A stretch of DNA of 64,000 nt from contig NZ_JACIFE010000004.1 of the NCBI RefSeq assembly GCF_014197255.1, forward strand, positions 1-64,000, in the 5' to 3' direction. This document shows positions 44,328 through 55,835 of the stretch, piece after piece. How positions within the stretch are numbered: the stretch's first letter is position 1; each line of letters opens with the position of its first letter. A model generated the notes under the pieces. The model was not told the origin of the DNA and searched no databases. It saw nothing but the letters and a program-made list of their open reading frames with translations. Origin of the DNA: Bartonella fuyuanensis (GTDB lineage Bacteria > Pseudomonadota > Alphaproteobacteria > Rhizobiales > Rhizobiaceae). The translations under genes were made by a program, and so were the position numbers.

Positions 44328-45518
44328 GTGGCTGAGGTCAATGTTCGAAACTTTAATATCAATTTTGGTCCGCAACATCCTGCAGCGCATGGGGTTTTAC
44401 GCATGGTTCTGGAGCTGGATGGTGAAGTTGTCGAACGTGTAGATCCACATATTGGGTTATTGCATCGTGGAACAGAAAAATTAATGGAAACAAAGACTTA
44501 TCTTCAAGCAGGTCCTTATTTAGATCGCTTAGATTATGTTGCTCCTATGAATCAGGAACATGCTTTTGTTCTTGCTATTGAGAAGTTATTGGATATTGAA
44601 GTTCCTAAAAGAGGGCAATTAATCCGTGTTTTGTTTTCTGAAATTGGACGTATTCTTAATCATTTGCTTAATGTAACCACACAGGCAATGGATGTTGGTG
44701 CTTTGACGCCGCCGCTTTGGGGATTTGAGCAACGTGAAAGATTGATGATTTTTTATGAGCGTGCTTGTGGTGCTCGTCTTCATGCAAATTATTTTCGTCC
44801 CGGTGGTGTACACCAAGACTTACCAGAATCTTTAGTTGAAGATATTGGTGATTTTATTGATCCATTCCTTGTTTCTCTTGGCAAACTTGATGCGCTTGTG
44901 ACACCAAATCGGATTTTTAAGCAGCGTAATGTAGATATTGGCGTTGTAAGTATTGATGAAGCTTGGGCACGTGGTTTTTCTGGGGTTATGATTCGTGGAG
45001 CTGGTGCGCCATGGGATTTGCGTAAAAGCCAACCTTATGAATGTTACAATGAAATGGAATTCGATATTCCTATCGGTAAAAATAGTGATTGTTATGATCG
45101 CTATCTTATTCGTATGGAAGAAATGCGTCAATCAGCAAAAATTATGCGTCAATGCGTAGAACGATTACTTGGTAGTGAAAAAAATGGACCGGTTTCGAGT
45201 TTGGATCGCAAAATTGTACCACCGAAGCGCAATGAAATGAAAAGCTCTATGGAAGCGTTGATTCATCATTTTAAACTCTATACGGAAGGTTTTCATACGC
45301 CTCCTGGAGAAGTCTATGTCGCTGTGGAAGCTCCAAAGGGTGAGTTTGGTGTTTATCTTGTTTCTGATGGAACCAATAAACCTTATCGTGTTAAATTGCG
45401 TGCTCCTGGGTTTGCGCATCTCCAAGCTATGGATTTTTTAACTCGTGGCCATATGTTAGCAGATGCTACAGCTATTTTGGGTTCGATTGATATTGTTTTT
45501 GGGGAGGTTGATCGCTAA
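44328..45518 (+). CDS. nuoD: NADH-quinone oxidoreductase subunit D
   Basis: 49-kDa subunit that shapes the quinone site. I choose GTG 44328 ([19 protein letters not shown]), 6 nt after AAGGGG; TTG 44322 is an alternative. The 396 residues include [23 protein letters not shown] and [13 protein letters not shown], and end in DIVFGEVDR. It overlaps nuoE by one base. The 119-bp gap ahead contains no ORF. Confidence 0.94.
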   Translation: MAEVNVRNFNINFGPQHPAAHGVLRMVLELDGEVVERVDPHIGLLHRGTEKLMETKTYLQAGPYLDRLDYVAPMNQEHAFVLAIEKLLDIEVPKRGQLIRVLFSEIGRILNHLLNVTTQAMDVGALTPPLWGFEQRERLMIFYERACGARLHANYFRPGGVHQDLPESLVEDIGDFIDPFLVSLGKLDALVTPNRIFKQRNVDIGVVSIDEAWARGFSGVMIRGAGAPWDLRKSQPYECYNEMEFDIPIGKNSDCYDRYLIRMEEMRQSAKIMRQCVERLLGSEKNGPVSSLDRKIVPPKRNEMKSSMEALIHHFKLYTEGFHTPPGEVYVAVEAPKGEFGVYLVSDGTNKPYRVKLRAPGFAHLQAMDFLTRGHMLADATAILGSIDIVFGEVDR

Positions 45519-46189
45519 TGTCCGTACGCCGTCTTGCAGATAATATTTATCAGCCCGCAGAGTTTTCTTTTACAAAGGAAAATCAGATATGGGTGAAAAA
45601 TACTATAGAGAAATATCCTGTAGGGCGTGAGCAATCGGCGGTTATTCCGTTATTAATGCGTGCGCAAGAGCAAGATGGTTGGGTGACACGTGCTGCAATT
45701 GAACATATCGCTCAAACTCTTTCTATGGCGTACATCCGTGTTTTAGAAGTTGCTACTTTTTATACTCAATTTCAGCTTAAACCTGTTGGAACAAAAGCGC
45801 ATATTCAAGTTTGTGGTACAACTCCTTGTATGTTACGTGGTTCTGATGAATTGATTAAAGTTTGTCAGAAAAAAATTCATCGTGAACCTTTTATAATTAA
45901 TCAGGATGGAACATTGTCATGGGAAGAAGTGGAGTGTCTTGGCGCTTGTGTTAATGCTCCTATGGTTATGATTTTTAAAGATACTTATGAAGATCTTACG
46001 GCTGGGCGCCTTGAAGAAATTATTGATGCATTTGCGGCCGGAAAGGGTTCTGAGATAGCTGTTGGTCCGCAAAACAGTCGCAAATCATCGGAGCCGATTA
46101 GCGGTTTAACATCTCTTCTTGATGATAAAGAAAAAAGAAAATCTCATAAATCTTCAAATGAAAAGAGTAGTAAGAGAATGAGATTTTAG
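45518..46189 (+). CDS. nuoE: NADH-quinone oxidoreductase subunit E
   Basis: 24-kDa thioredoxin-like subunit with the N1a 2Fe-2S cluster. In 223 residues the ligands are in CGTTPCMLRGS near 108-118 and ECLGACVNAPMV near 148-159. After about residue 185 there is a polar, basic low-complexity tail (Ser/Lys-rich), variable among alphaproteobacteria. 136 bp without a gene lie before nuoF. Confidence 0.94.
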   Translation: MSVRRLADNIYQPAEFSFTKENQIWVKNTIEKYPVGREQSAVIPLLMRAQEQDGWVTRAAIEHIAQTLSMAYIRVLEVATFYTQFQLKPVGTKAHIQVCGTTPCMLRGSDELIKVCQKKIHREPFIINQDGTLSWEEVECLGACVNAPMVMIFKDTYEDLTAGRLEEIIDAFAAGKGSEIAVGPQNSRKSSEPISGLTSLLDDKEKRKSHKSSNEKSSKRMRF

Positions 46190-46325
46190 CTAAATCCTTT
46201 TTTGAAGAGATATTGCATTCATTTATAACGACATTTGATGAAAAGTAGAAAGTTTCAAGAATTTTTTTAGAGTGCATTTAAGGAAAAGCTAAAAATGCTA
46301 CGGGCAATAGAAAAAAAGGTGGGGC

Positions 46326-47633
46326 ATGCTAGCTGATAAAGATCGTATCTTCACCAATATTTATGGTTTAAAAGACAAATCATTAAAGGCCGCGATGTTA
46401 CGTGGGCATTGGAATGGTCTGAAGGAGATTATTGACAAAGGTCGTGATTGGATCATTGATGAGGTCAAGGCATCGGGGTTACGTGGTCGTGGTGGAGCTG
46501 GTTTTCCTACCGGAATGAAATGGTCTTTCATGCCAAAGCAGAATGATGGTCGTCCTCATTATTTGGTTGTCAATGCTGATGAATCAGAACCTGGAACATG
46601 TAAAGACCGTGATATTTTACGACATGATCCTCATCCTTTGATTGAAGGATGTGTGCTTGCTACTTTTGCGATGGGAGCGAATGTTGCTTTTATTTATATT
46701 CGTGGTGAATATGTTCGTGAGCGTGAGGCGCTTCAAGCGGCTGTAGATGAATGTTATGAAGCCGGTTTACTTGGCAAAAAAACGAAATATGGTCATGCTT
46801 GCGATATTATTATTCATCATGGAGCCGGTGCCTATATTTGTGGTGAAGAAACAGCTCTTCTCGAGAGTCTTGAAGGGAAAAAAGGACAACCCCGTCTCAA
46901 ACCACCATTTCCTGCAAATATGGGGATTTATGGATGTCCAACAACAGTAAACAATGTAGAATCTATAGCAGTTGTTCCCACGATTTTACGTCGAGGTGCT
47001 TCGTGGTTTTCATCAATTGGTCGAACGAATAATGTTGGAACAAAATTGTTTATGGTTTCTGGACATGTTAATGCCCCTTGTACTTTTGAAGAAGCTCTTG
47101 GTGTATCTTTTCGCGAATTAATTGAAAAACATACAGGAGGTATTCGTGGTGGATGGAATAATCTTTTAGCTGTTATTCCAGGTGGCGCTTCTTGTCCGGT
47201 TGTTCGTGGAGAGAATATGGTTGATGCGATCATGGATTTCGATGGAATGCGAGATGTTGGATCTTCTTTTGGCACAGGTGGTGTGATTGTTATGGATAAA
47301 TCAACTGATATTATAAAGGCAATTTGGCGTATAGCTGCTTTTTTTAAACATGAAAGTTGTGGCCAATGTACACCATGTCGTGAAGGTACGGGATGGATGA
47401 TGCGCCTTTTAGGACGTATGGTTGAGGGAAGAGCGCAGAAGCGTGAAATTGATCTTTTATTTGAAGTTTCTAAACAAGTTGAAGGGCATACTATTTGTGC
47501 TCTTGGCGATGCTGCAGCGTGGCCTGTACAAGGATTGATACGTAATTTTCGTCCGGAAATCGAACGTAGAATTGATGAATATACGCGAAATGTTGTGCAA
47601 AGAAAGAATATTGTTTTGGAAGCAGTGGGATAG
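46326..47633 (+). CDS. nuoF: NADH-quinone oxidoreductase subunit F
   Basis: 51-kDa subunit that binds NADH and FMN and holds 4Fe-4S cluster N3. In 435 residues, [13 protein letters not shown] (about 54-66) is the nucleotide-binding loop, [13 protein letters not shown] lies near 178, and the cluster ligands are in [13 protein letters not shown] near 345-357 with a fourth Cys in [16 protein letters not shown] directly precedes the ATG. Confidence 0.95.
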   Translation: MLADKDRIFTNIYGLKDKSLKAAMLRGHWNGLKEIIDKGRDWIIDEVKASGLRGRGGAGFPTGMKWSFMPKQNDGRPHYLVVNADESEPGTCKDRDILRHDPHPLIEGCVLATFAMGANVAFIYIRGEYVREREALQAAVDECYEAGLLGKKTKYGHACDIIIHHGAGAYICGEETALLESLEGKKGQPRLKPPFPANMGIYGCPTTVNNVESIAVVPTILRRGASWFSSIGRTNNVGTKLFMVSGHVNAPCTFEEALGVSFRELIEKHTGGIRGGWNNLLAVIPGGASCPVVRGENMVDAIMDFDGMRDVGSSFGTGGVIVMDKSTDIIKAIWRIAAFFKHESCGQCTPCREGTGWMMRLLGRMVEGRAQKREIDLLFEVSKQVEGHTICALGDAAAWPVQGLIRNFRPEIERRIDEYTRNVVQRKNIVLEAVG

Positions 47634-47696
47634 AAGATTTTTTTAAGAGCAACCAAATGCAAATTTCAAATGAATTGTCCACAGGTTGGAAGAGTA

Positions 47697-49763
47697 ATGA
47701 TAAATATCAAAGTTGATGGCAAAGAGATCGAGGTTCCTGATTATTACACGTTGCTTCAGGCTGCTGAGGCAGCTGGAGCAGAAATTCCGCGTTTTTGTTT
47801 TCATGAATCTTTGTCAATTGCTGGAAATTGTCGCATGTGTTTGGTTGAGGTTAAGGGTGGTCCTCCAAAGCCTCAGGCTTCTTGTGCTATGGGGGTTCGT
47901 GATTTACGGTTAGGGCCCAACGGTGAAGTGCCTGAGATTTTTACCAATACGGCAATGGTAAAAAAAGCACGTGAAGGTGTTATGGAATTTCTTCTCATTA
48001 ATCATCCTTTGGATTGTCCAGTGTGTGATCAAGGGGGAGAATGTGATCTTCAAGATCAAGCAATGCTTTATGGACGAGATTGTTCTCGTTATACAGAAAA
48101 TAAACGTGCTGTAGAAGATAAATATATTGGGCCTCTTGTCAAAACTGTTATGACACGGTGTATTCATTGTACACGGTGTGTTCGTTTTACAACGGAAGTA
48201 GCAGGTATTTCTGAACTTGGTTTGATCGGTCGTGGTGAGGATGCTGAAATTACGACATATCTTGAAAAAGCAATGACATCTGAATTACAAGGAAATGTTA
48301 TTGATCTTTGTCCAGTAGGAGCTTTAACTTCAAAGCCTTATGCATTTCATGCTCGTCCGTGGGAATTAGTAAAAACGGAATCGATTGATGTGATGGATGC
48401 CCTTGGCAGTGCCATTCGTATTGATAGCCGAGGCCGTGAAGTTATGCGGATTCTGCCACGTACGAATGAAGAAATAAATGAGGAATGGATCTCTGATAAA
48501 ACGCGTTTTATTTGGGATGGATTACGTACTCAGCGGCTTGATAAACCATATGTGCGCAAAGATAGAAAACTTCGACCTGTCACTTGGACAGAAGCTTTTT
48601 CAAAAATTAAAATGGTGATTTCCCAAACTTTTCCAGAAAAAATTGGAGCAATTGCTGGAGATCTTGCTTCTGTTGAAGAAATGTATGCCCTTAAAGCATT
48701 ACTGAGTTCCTTGGGTTCAACGCTCTTTGATTGTCGTCAAAGAGGGAGCGTTTTGTCGCCTGAGTTTGGGCGCTCGAGTTATATTTTTAATCCTACAATT
48801 TCGGGGATTGAACGGGCTGATGCTATGCTTATTGTGGGATCTAATCCACGTTATGAAGCTGCAGTTTTAAATGCGCGTATTTTAAAGCGCGAACGGAAAG
48901 GAAATTTTCCTATTGCATTAATTGGAGAGGAGGTCGATTTACGTTATCCTTATACTTATCTTGGATCTGGTAGTGATGCATTAGCTACACTTATTCGTGG
49001 GGAAAATGCTTTTTTAAATGTCTTAAAAGAAGCCAAGAGACCCCTTATCCTTATTGGAGAGGGGGCTGTTTCAGGAGATGAAGGTTTATCTGTGTTACGA
49101 AACCTTGCTAAATTAGCTGATAATATTAGTGCTCTTAGCGAGAAGTGGAACGGTTTTGGGGTTCTTCATAATGCAGCATCAACTGTTGGAGGATTGGACA
49201 TAGGATTTATTTCTAAGCTTGGAGTTGAAAATATTATTAAAACCTGTGAAGTTTTATTTTTGCTTGGTGCTGATGAAGTAGAATTAGCTAATACAAAAGC
49301 TTTTACTATTTATATTGGTAGCCATGGTGATAATGGTGCACATGCTGCTGATGTTATTTTGCCTGCATCTGCTTACACTGAAAAATCAGGGCTTTATGTA
49401 AATACAGAGGGGCGTGTTCAAATGACAAATCGAGCTGGCTTTGCTCCAGGTGAAGCAAAAGAAGATTGGGCTATTTTGCGTGCTTTATCAGATATTTTAG
49501 GACAACGGCTTCCTTTTGATTCTCTTTCTCAATTAAGACAATGCTTGTTTAATGATTATCCACATCTTTGTGTCGTTGATGATATTGTGCCTTCTGATAT
49601 AAGTGAGCTTAAGGCGCTTGGTTCAAAAATGATTTCTTTAAAGAGTCAAACATTTATTTCTATGATTAAAGATTTTTATTTGACAAATCCGATAGCACGT
49701 GCTTCTGCCGTTATGGCTGAATGTTCATCATTTGCAAAACAAGCTATATTAAACAAACTGTAG
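47697..49763 (+). CDS. nuoG: NADH-quinone oxidoreductase subunit G
   Basis: 75-kDa subunit. I choose ATG 47697 (MINIKVDGKEIEVPD) after GGAAGAG; nine further codons upstream are not conserved. The 688-residue protein has the N-terminal 2Fe-2S ferredoxin domain (Cys34, 45, 48 and 63), a 4Fe-4S His/Cys site in HPLDCPVCDQGGECDLQD, a second cluster in TRCIHCTRCVRF with LCPVGALTS, and a molybdopterin-oxidoreductase-like C-terminal body. No domain is missing. Confidence 0.95.
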   Translation: MINIKVDGKEIEVPDYYTLLQAAEAAGAEIPRFCFHESLSIAGNCRMCLVEVKGGPPKPQASCAMGVRDLRLGPNGEVPEIFTNTAMVKKAREGVMEFLLINHPLDCPVCDQGGECDLQDQAMLYGRDCSRYTENKRAVEDKYIGPLVKTVMTRCIHCTRCVRFTTEVAGISELGLIGRGEDAEITTYLEKAMTSELQGNVIDLCPVGALTSKPYAFHARPWELVKTESIDVMDALGSAIRIDSRGREVMRILPRTNEEINEEWISDKTRFIWDGLRTQRLDKPYVRKDRKLRPVTWTEAFSKIKMVISQTFPEKIGAIAGDLASVEEMYALKALLSSLGSTLFDCRQRGSVLSPEFGRSSYIFNPTISGIERADAMLIVGSNPRYEAAVLNARILKRERKGNFPIALIGEEVDLRYPYTYLGSGSDALATLIRGENAFLNVLKEAKRPLILIGEGAVSGDEGLSVLRNLAKLADNISALSEKWNGFGVLHNAASTVGGLDIGFISKLGVENIIKTCEVLFLLGADEVELANTKAFTIYIGSHGDNGAHAADVILPASAYTEKSGLYVNTEGRVQMTNRAGFAPGEAKEDWAILRALSDILGQRLPFDSLSQLRQCLFNDYPHLCVVDDIVPSDISELKALGSKMISLKSQTFISMIKDFYLTNPIARASAVMAECSSFAKQAILNKL

Positions 49764-49787
49764 AGTAAGAGCAAAGGAAAAGAAATA

Positions 49788-50837
49788 ATGATGTATGGTT
49801 TCTTTATGACTTGGCTGTTACCATTACTTATTATTGTTGGAAAAATACTTCTTCTTTTAGTGGTTCTTTTGGTTTTAGTTGCTTATCTTCTTTACGCAGA
49901 TAGAAAGATTTGGGCAGCAGTACAATTGCGGCGTGGTCCAAATGTTGTTGGTCCGTGGGGATTATTACAGTCTTTCGCAGATTTAATTAAATTTGTCGTT
50001 AAGGAGCCTATTATTCCTGCTGGTGCGAATAAGGGTGTTTTTCTCTTGGCGCCTTTTGTTTCAGCGACACTTGCCTTATCAACTTGGGCTGTTATTCCCG
50101 TCAATGAAGGCTGGGAGATTGCGAGGATTAATGTTGGTTTGCTTTACATCTTAGCTATTTCATCTCTTGAAGTTTATGGTGTTATTATGGGCGGATGGGC
50201 ATCAAATTCAAAATATCCTTTCTTAGGAGCCTTGCGTTCGGCAGCACAGATGGTTTCTTATGAAGTTTCCATTGGTTTTGTCCTTGTGACTGTTATTTTA
50301 GTGAGTGGTTCATTGGATCTCACAACAATTGTTCTTAAACAAAGTCATGGTTTGGGTACAACTCTTGGTCTTCCTTTTAATAGTTTTCTTGATTGGAATT
50401 GGTTTATTCTTTTTCCAATGTTCATTATATTTTTTATTTCCGCACTCGCAGAGACAAACCGTCCTCCATTTGATTTGGTGGAAGCGGAATCTGAGCTTGT
50501 TGCTGGTCATATGGTAGAATATTCTTCAACGCCTTACATGCTCTTCTTTCTCGGCGAGTATGTTGCTATTGTTTTAATGTGCGCATTAACAACCATTTTA
50601 TTTTTAGGTGGTTGGCTTCCTCCTTTAGATGTTTGGTGGCTTAATTGGGTTCCTGGTATCATCTGGTTTGTTTTGAAAGTCTGTTTTGTATTTTTTTGGT
50701 TTGCTATAGTTAAAGCATTTGTTCCACGTTATCGCTATGATCAGCTCATGCGCCTTGGTTGGAAGGTTTTTCTTCCTTTTTCATTAGCAATGGTTGTGAT
50801 AACTGCTGCTTTTTTAAAATTTACGGATTTTGTTTAA
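49788..50837 (+). CDS. nuoH: NADH-quinone oxidoreductase subunit H
   Basis: Membrane subunit at the quinone cavity, 349 residues and eight to nine helices. Seen: [22 protein letters not shown] near 36-57 (partly quoted: [13 protein letters not shown]), [21 protein letters not shown] near 217-237 (partly: [16 protein letters not shown]), and [14 protein letters not shown] near the C-terminus. It follows nuoG by 24 bp. Confidence 0.95.
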   Translation: MMYGFFMTWLLPLLIIVGKILLLLVVLLVLVAYLLYADRKIWAAVQLRRGPNVVGPWGLLQSFADLIKFVVKEPIIPAGANKGVFLLAPFVSATLALSTWAVIPVNEGWEIARINVGLLYILAISSLEVYGVIMGGWASNSKYPFLGALRSAAQMVSYEVSIGFVLVTVILVSGSLDLTTIVLKQSHGLGTTLGLPFNSFLDWNWFILFPMFIIFFISALAETNRPPFDLVEAESELVAGHMVEYSSTPYMLFFLGEYVAIVLMCALTTILFLGGWLPPLDVWWLNWVPGIIWFVLKVCFVFFWFAIVKAFVPRYRYDQLMRLGWKVFLPFSLAMVVITAAFLKFTDFV

Positions 50838-50851
50838 GAGGAGATTTTACG

Positions 50852-51343
50852 ATGTCAGGTTTTATTCAGGCAGCAAAGTCACTCCTTCTATTGGAATTTG
50901 TGAGTGCTTTTTTCTTAGCTATGCGTCAATTTTTTTCATCAAAGCCCACGATTAATTATCCTTATGAAAAAGGTTTTGTATCTCAACGTTTTCGTGGTGA
51001 GCATGCACTACGTCGCTATCCAAATGGTGAAGAACGGTGTATTGCTTGTAAATTATGTGAAGCGATTTGCCCTGCACAAGCAATTACAATTGAAGCAGGT
51101 CCGCGACGTAATGATGGTACCCGAAGAACTGTGCGTTATGATATCGATATGGTTAAGTGTATTTACTGTGGTTTTTGTCAAGAAGCTTGTCCGGTAGAAG
51201 CTATTGTTGAGGGGCCAAATTTTGAATTTGCAACAGAAACGCGTGAAGAACTCTACTATGATAAAGAAAAGCTTTTAATGAATGGAGATCGTTGGGAACG
51301 AGAAATAGCTCGAAATATATTGATGGATGCACCTTATCGTTAA
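50852..51343 (+). CDS. nuoI: NADH-quinone oxidoreductase subunit I
   Basis: 8Fe ferredoxin-like subunit with clusters N6a and N6b. I choose ATG 50852 ([16 protein letters not shown]), 8 nt after GAGGAG; a longer frame starting inside nuoH is not the gene. The 163 residues show two 4Fe-4S motifs, [16 protein letters not shown] near 61-76 and [16 protein letters not shown] near 100-115, and the amphipathic N-terminus. Confidence 0.95.
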   Translation: MSGFIQAAKSLLLLEFVSAFFLAMRQFFSSKPTINYPYEKGFVSQRFRGEHALRRYPNGEERCIACKLCEAICPAQAITIEAGPRRNDGTRRTVRYDIDMVKCIYCGFCQEACPVEAIVEGPNFEFATETREELYYDKEKLLMNGDRWEREIARNILMDAPYR

Positions 51344-51437
51344 GTGTGTCATTAAATGAGGTGTCGGATAGTTTTCTGATAAATTATAATCTGGTATGAA
51401 GTTTATACCAACTGTTTCGATAATTAAGGAGAAGCCT

Positions 51438-52058
51438 ATGCTAACAGATCTAGCGGTGGCATTTTTCTATTTGTTTGCTTTTATTATGCTAACAAGCGCG
51501 GTTATTGTTATTACAGCACGCAATCCTGTGCATTCTGTTTTATTTTTAATCCTCGCATTTTTTAACGCTGCAGCTTTATTTTTGCTTGCAGGAGCAGAGT
51601 TTTTAGGGCTTATTCTGCTTGTTGTTTATGTTGGGGCTGTTGCTGTTTTATTTTTATTTGTGGTTATGATGCTTGATGTTGATTTTGTTGAGTTAAAAAA
51701 TGGAACTCTTCGGTATGCTCCTATTGGAGTTTTTATTGGCGTTATTGTCGCTGTAGAGTTGATTGTTGTTTTCTTGAGTAGTTATTTTTCTCCAGGCTTA
51801 AGAACGCATGTTACACAACCAATGCCAAATTTAATGCGGCGAACAAATACACAAGCATTAGGTGATATTCTCTATACGGATTATGTTTTCTATTTTCAAA
51901 TTTCTGGGATAATTTTATTGGTTGCAATGATTGGTGCTATTGTTTTAACACTTCGCCATAAATTGGGTGTAAAGCGGCAATCTATTGCAGAGCAAGTTTC
52001 TAGAACGGTGGAAAGTGCCATTGAAATCAAGCAAGTTGAATCAGGCAAAGGTATTTAA
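51438..52058 (+). CDS. nuoJ: NADH-quinone oxidoreductase subunit J
   Basis: Membrane subunit, 206 residues from ATG 51438, preceded by AAGGAG. Five hydrophobic helices are apparent, with [17 protein letters not shown] near 31-47 and [19 protein letters not shown] near 66-84, the latter containing the conserved pi-bulge region. The C-terminal about 25 residues are polar. Followed by nuoK 14 bp later. Confidence 0.94.
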   Translation: MLTDLAVAFFYLFAFIMLTSAVIVITARNPVHSVLFLILAFFNAAALFLLAGAEFLGLILLVVYVGAVAVLFLFVVMMLDVDFVELKNGTLRYAPIGVFIGVIVAVELIVVFLSSYFSPGLRTHVTQPMPNLMRRTNTQALGDILYTDYVFYFQISGIILLVAMIGAIVLTLRHKLGVKRQSIAEQVSRTVESAIEIKQVESGKGI

Positions 52059-52072
52059 GCGGGGCTATGGAG

Positions 52073-52381
52073 ATGTATATTGATATTACGCATTATCTTA
52101 TTGTTTCTGCTTTGATGTTTACAATTGGTATTGCTGGAATTTTTCTAAACAGAAAAAACGTGATTATTATCTTGATGTCTATTGAGCTTATATTGCTCTC
52201 AGTTAATCTCAATTTTGTTGCATTTTCAGCATTTTTTCATGATCTCGTTGGTCAAATATTCGCTTTATTTGTCTTAACCGTAGCTGCCGCTGAAGCTGCC
52301 ATTGGTTTAGCAATCCTTGTCGTTTTTTTCCGTAATCGTGGCTCTATTGCGGTTGAAGATATTAATGTAATGAAAGGCTAA
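52073..52381 (+). CDS. nuoK: NADH-quinone oxidoreductase subunit K
   Basis: MrpC-like proton-channel subunit. 102 residues from ATG 52073; the ATG two codons earlier (52067) is also possible since the GGGG Shine-Dalgarno sits closer to it. Three helices with the conserved Glu in [18 protein letters not shown] (partly [11 protein letters not shown]) near 36 and [12 protein letters not shown] near 71. Typical length. Confidence 0.93.
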   Translation: MYIDITHYLIVSALMFTIGIAGIFLNRKNVIIILMSIELILLSVNLNFVAFSAFFHDLVGQIFALFVLTVAAAEAAIGLAILVVFFRNRGSIAVEDINVMKG

Positions 52382-52387
52382 TCAACA

Positions 52388-54358
52388 ATGTATTATTATA
52401 TGATTGTCTTTCTTCCGCTGTTGGGTTTTTTTATTGCAGCACTAGGTGGGAAAACTATAGGGGATCGTGCGAGTGAATTGATAACATGTAGCTTCATGGT
52501 GGTTGTTGCCATGTTATCGTGGGTAGCATTTTTTAGAATTGCACTTGATCATACTCCAGCGGTTGATATAGTGGTATTACATTGGATTACTGTTGGTAAC
52601 TTGGGCTTTAATTGGGCTTTACATGTTGATACATTAACAGCTGTCATGTTTATTGTTGTAAACACTATTTCGGCATTAGTGCATATTTATTCAATTGGTT
52701 ATATGCATCATGATCCTTCAAGGTCCCGTTTTTTTTCTTATCTTTCTTTATTTACATTTATGATGCTTATGTTGGTGACCTCCAATAATTTGGTCCAAAT
52801 GTTTTTTGGATGGGAAGGTGTAGGACTTGCTTCTTATCTTTTAATTGGTTTTTGGTTTCAGCGTGATTCTGCTAATAAGGCTGCAATGAAAGCTTTTGTG
52901 GTTAATCGTGTTGGAGACTTTGGTTTTCTTTTAGGAATATTTAGTATTTTTGTTTTATTTCAATCGGTTGATTTTGACTCTATTTTTGCAAAAGCTGTAA
53001 ACAATAGCTTTATACAGAATATAACATTTTTAGGTTGGCAGTGTGATGGACAGACGGTAATTACCATTACATGTCTTTTATTATTTATTGGTGCAATGGG
53101 AAAATCAGCACAATTTCTTTTACATACTTGGCTTCCTGATGCAATGGAGGGACCTACACCTGTATCAGCACTTATTCATGCTGCCACAATGGTAACAGCT
53201 GGTGTTTTTATGGTTGCACGTATGTCACCAATTTTTGAACTTTCTTTAACTGCTTTGACCGTGATTATTATTGTTGGAGCAACAACAGCGTTTTTTGCGG
53301 CAACTGTGGGGTTGGTGCAGAATGATATTAAGCGTGTTATTGCTTATTCTACATGTTCTCAGCTTGGTTATATGTTTGTTGCATTAGGTGTTGGAGCTTA
53401 TGGAGCTGCTGTCTTTCATCTTTTTACACACGCTTTTTTTAAAGCTTTATTATTTCTTGGTGCGGGCTCTGTCATTCATGCTGTATCTGATGAGCAAGAT
53501 ATGCGAAAAATGGGCGGGTTACGCAAACATATAAAGGTTACCTATTGGATAATGATGATAGGAACCATTGCATTGACGGGGGTTGGTATTCCAGGAACAC
53601 TTTTAGGAACTGCTGGTTTTTTCTCGAAAGATGTAATTATAGAGGCTGCTTTTGCGTCCCATAATATTGCTTCAGGGTATGCTTTTTCTCTTCTTGTTTT
53701 TGCAGCTTTATTAACAAGCTTTTATTCATGGCGACTTATCTTTATGACATTTCATGGCAAACCTCGGGCAACTGTTGATGTTATGCATCATATACATGAA
53801 TCTCCTCCGGTGATGTTAATCCCACTTCTTATTTTATCTATTGGGGCGATATTTGCTGGTGTCATTTTTCAACCTTACTTTTTTGGTGATTTATACGATG
53901 CTTTTTGGAAAGGAGCATTGTTTACAAGCAGCCATAATCATATTCTTCATGATGCTCACCGTGTCTTTAATTGGGTAAAATGGTTGCCATTTATAGCAAT
54001 GATTTTTGGATTTATATTAGCCTATTTATTCTATATTTTTTTCCCATCTCTTCCCAAGAAAATGGCTCGTATTATGCCGGGAATGTATCGCTTTCTTTAC
54101 CAAAAATGGTATTTTGATCAATTATATAACTTTTTATTTGTTCGTCCTAGCTTTAGAATTGGTTCTTTTCTCTGGAAAGTGGGCGATGGTAAAATTATTG
54201 ATGGTCTAGGTCCAAATGGTATTGCGGCACGTGTTGTTGATATTACAAATAAAGTTGTTCGAATACAGACAGGCTATCTTTATCATTATGCATTTGCGAT
54301 GCTTATAGGTGTTGCATTACTCATTACATGGATGATGATCGGGGGCATAAATCAATGA
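52388..54358 (+). CDS. nuoL: NADH-quinone oxidoreductase subunit L
   Basis: Distal antiporter-like proton pump subunit, 656 residues with about sixteen helices and a C-terminal lateral helix. Landmarks: [19 protein letters not shown] near 138-156 (with the key Glu), [26 protein letters not shown] near 237-262 (partly [20 protein letters not shown]) and [17 protein letters not shown] near 338. Its stop overlaps the nuoM start (ATGA). Confidence 0.95.
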   Translation: MYYYMIVFLPLLGFFIAALGGKTIGDRASELITCSFMVVVAMLSWVAFFRIALDHTPAVDIVVLHWITVGNLGFNWALHVDTLTAVMFIVVNTISALVHIYSIGYMHHDPSRSRFFSYLSLFTFMMLMLVTSNNLVQMFFGWEGVGLASYLLIGFWFQRDSANKAAMKAFVVNRVGDFGFLLGIFSIFVLFQSVDFDSIFAKAVNNSFIQNITFLGWQCDGQTVITITCLLLFIGAMGKSAQFLLHTWLPDAMEGPTPVSALIHAATMVTAGVFMVARMSPIFELSLTALTVIIIVGATTAFFAATVGLVQNDIKRVIAYSTCSQLGYMFVALGVGAYGAAVFHLFTHAFFKALLFLGAGSVIHAVSDEQDMRKMGGLRKHIKVTYWIMMIGTIALTGVGIPGTLLGTAGFFSKDVIIEAAFASHNIASGYAFSLLVFAALLTSFYSWRLIFMTFHGKPRATVDVMHHIHESPPVMLIPLLILSIGAIFAGVIFQPYFFGDLYDAFWKGALFTSSHNHILHDAHRVFNWVKWLPFIAMIFGFILAYLFYIFFPSLPKKMARIMPGMYRFLYQKWYFDQLYNFLFVRPSFRIGSFLWKVGDGKIIDGLGPNGIAARVVDITNKVVRIQTGYLYHYAFAMLIGVALLITWMMIGGINQ

Positions 54359-55824
54359 TTGATTGGCCGATTCTTTCTACGGTTACATTCTTGCCGCTTG
54401 TTGGTGTGCTTCTGATTTTGTTTATCAAAGATGATAGTGAAATTGCGCGCTATAATATACGTAATGTCGCATTTTTTACGACTATTTTTGTTTTTATTAT
54501 TTCTTTAATTATTTGGCTAGGATTTGATTCTACCAATCCAAATTTTCAAATGGTTGAAAAAATCAGTTGGTTAGGGGGAGGCATTAGTTATCATATGGGG
54601 GTTGATGGGATTTCTATTCTTTTTGTTGTTCTATCGGCTTTTCTTTTGCCTTTTTGTGTTTTAGCAAGTTGGGAGAATGTTAAGGAAAAATTAAAAGCTT
54701 ATATGATTGCTTTTCTGCTTCTGGAAGTTGCGATTATTGGAGTTTTTTGTGCTCTTGATGGAATGTTATTTTATGTTTTTTTTGAAGGTAGCCTCATTCC
54801 AATGTTTATCATTATAGGTGTATGGGGTGGAGCGCGTCGTGTTTATGCAAGTATCAAGTTTTTTTTATACACTTTACTTGGTTCAGTCCTTATGTTGGTT
54901 GCTCTTATGGCTATGTATTGGGAGGTTGGCACACTTGATATACCAACCTTATTAAATCATCAGTTTCCTGCTCATATGCAAATATGGTTATGGTTTGCAT
55001 TTTTTGCTTCTTTTGCTGTTAAAATGCCGATGTGGCCAGTTCATACTTGGCTTCCCGATGCCCACGTAGAAGCACCGACAGCGGGTTCTGTTATTTTAGC
55101 TGGTGTCTTACTCAAATTAGGTGGGTATGGTTTTCTTCGTTTTTCTTTGCCTATGTTTCCTATTGCTTCAGCAGATTTTGCATCTTTGGTTTTCATACTA
55201 TCGCTTATCGCTATTATTTATACGTCGTTGGTTGCACTTGTTCAAAATGATATAAAAAAGCTTATTGCGTATTCATCGATAGCGCATATGGGGTATGTTA
55301 CAATGGGCATTTTTTCTGCGAATGAACAGGGTATCCAAGGGGCCATTTATCAGATGCTCTCACATGGAATTGTTTCAGCAGCTTTATTTCTTTGTGTTGG
55401 GGTTATTTATGACCGCTTACATACACGTGAAATTGCAGCTTTTGGTGGTTTAGTAAATAACATGCCTAAATATGCTGTTGTTTTCTTGATCTTCACTATG
55501 GCAAATGTTGGTTTACCTGGGAGTTCAGGATTCTTAGGTGAATTTTTAACTTTAATAGGTGTTTTCCAAGTAAATAAATTGGTTGTTGTTTTTGCTACAA
55601 CTGGTGTTATTTTATCAGCTGCCTATGCGCTTTATCTTTATCGGCGTGTGGTTTTTGGTTCTTTGGCTAAAGAGAATTTAAAAGTCCTTATAGATCTCTC
55701 TTCAAGAGAAAAATTTATTCTTTATCCAATGGTTATTCTGACAATATTTTTTGGTGTCTATCCAACCCCTATTTTTAAAACCGCGGCGTTTTCTGTAGAA
55801 GCCATCATCAATAAACTGCATTAG
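54355..55824 (+). CDS. nuoM: NADH-quinone oxidoreductase subunit M
   Basis: Antiporter-like proton pump subunit, 489 residues from ATG 54355 ([14 protein letters not shown]), overlapping nuoL by 4 nt. It shows the conserved Glu helix [17 protein letters not shown] near 143-159 and [20 protein letters not shown] near 226-245, with the KLGGYGFLR segment following. Twelve or more hydrophobic helices. Confidence 0.95.
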   Translation: MIDWPILSTVTFLPLVGVLLILFIKDDSEIARYNIRNVAFFTTIFVFIISLIIWLGFDSTNPNFQMVEKISWLGGGISYHMGVDGISILFVVLSAFLLPFCVLASWENVKEKLKAYMIAFLLLEVAIIGVFCALDGMLFYVFFEGSLIPMFIIIGVWGGARRVYASIKFFLYTLLGSVLMLVALMAMYWEVGTLDIPTLLNHQFPAHMQIWLWFAFFASFAVKMPMWPVHTWLPDAHVEAPTAGSVILAGVLLKLGGYGFLRFSLPMFPIASADFASLVFILSLIAIIYTSLVALVQNDIKKLIAYSSIAHMGYVTMGIFSANEQGIQGAIYQMLSHGIVSAALFLCVGVIYDRLHTREIAAFGGLVNNMPKYAVVFLIFTMANVGLPGSSGFLGEFLTLIGVFQVNKLVVVFATTGVILSAAYALYLYRRVVFGSLAKENLKVLIDLSSREKFILYPMVILTIFFGVYPTPIFKTAAFSVEAIINKLH

Positions 55825-55835
55825 ATAAGGCAAAA

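Noticed and set aside
46928-47662. 244-codon open frame antisense to nuoF
   Set aside because: It lies fully opposite conserved nuoF, is rich in Pro/Ser/Arg as expected from a complementary frame, and shows no domain.
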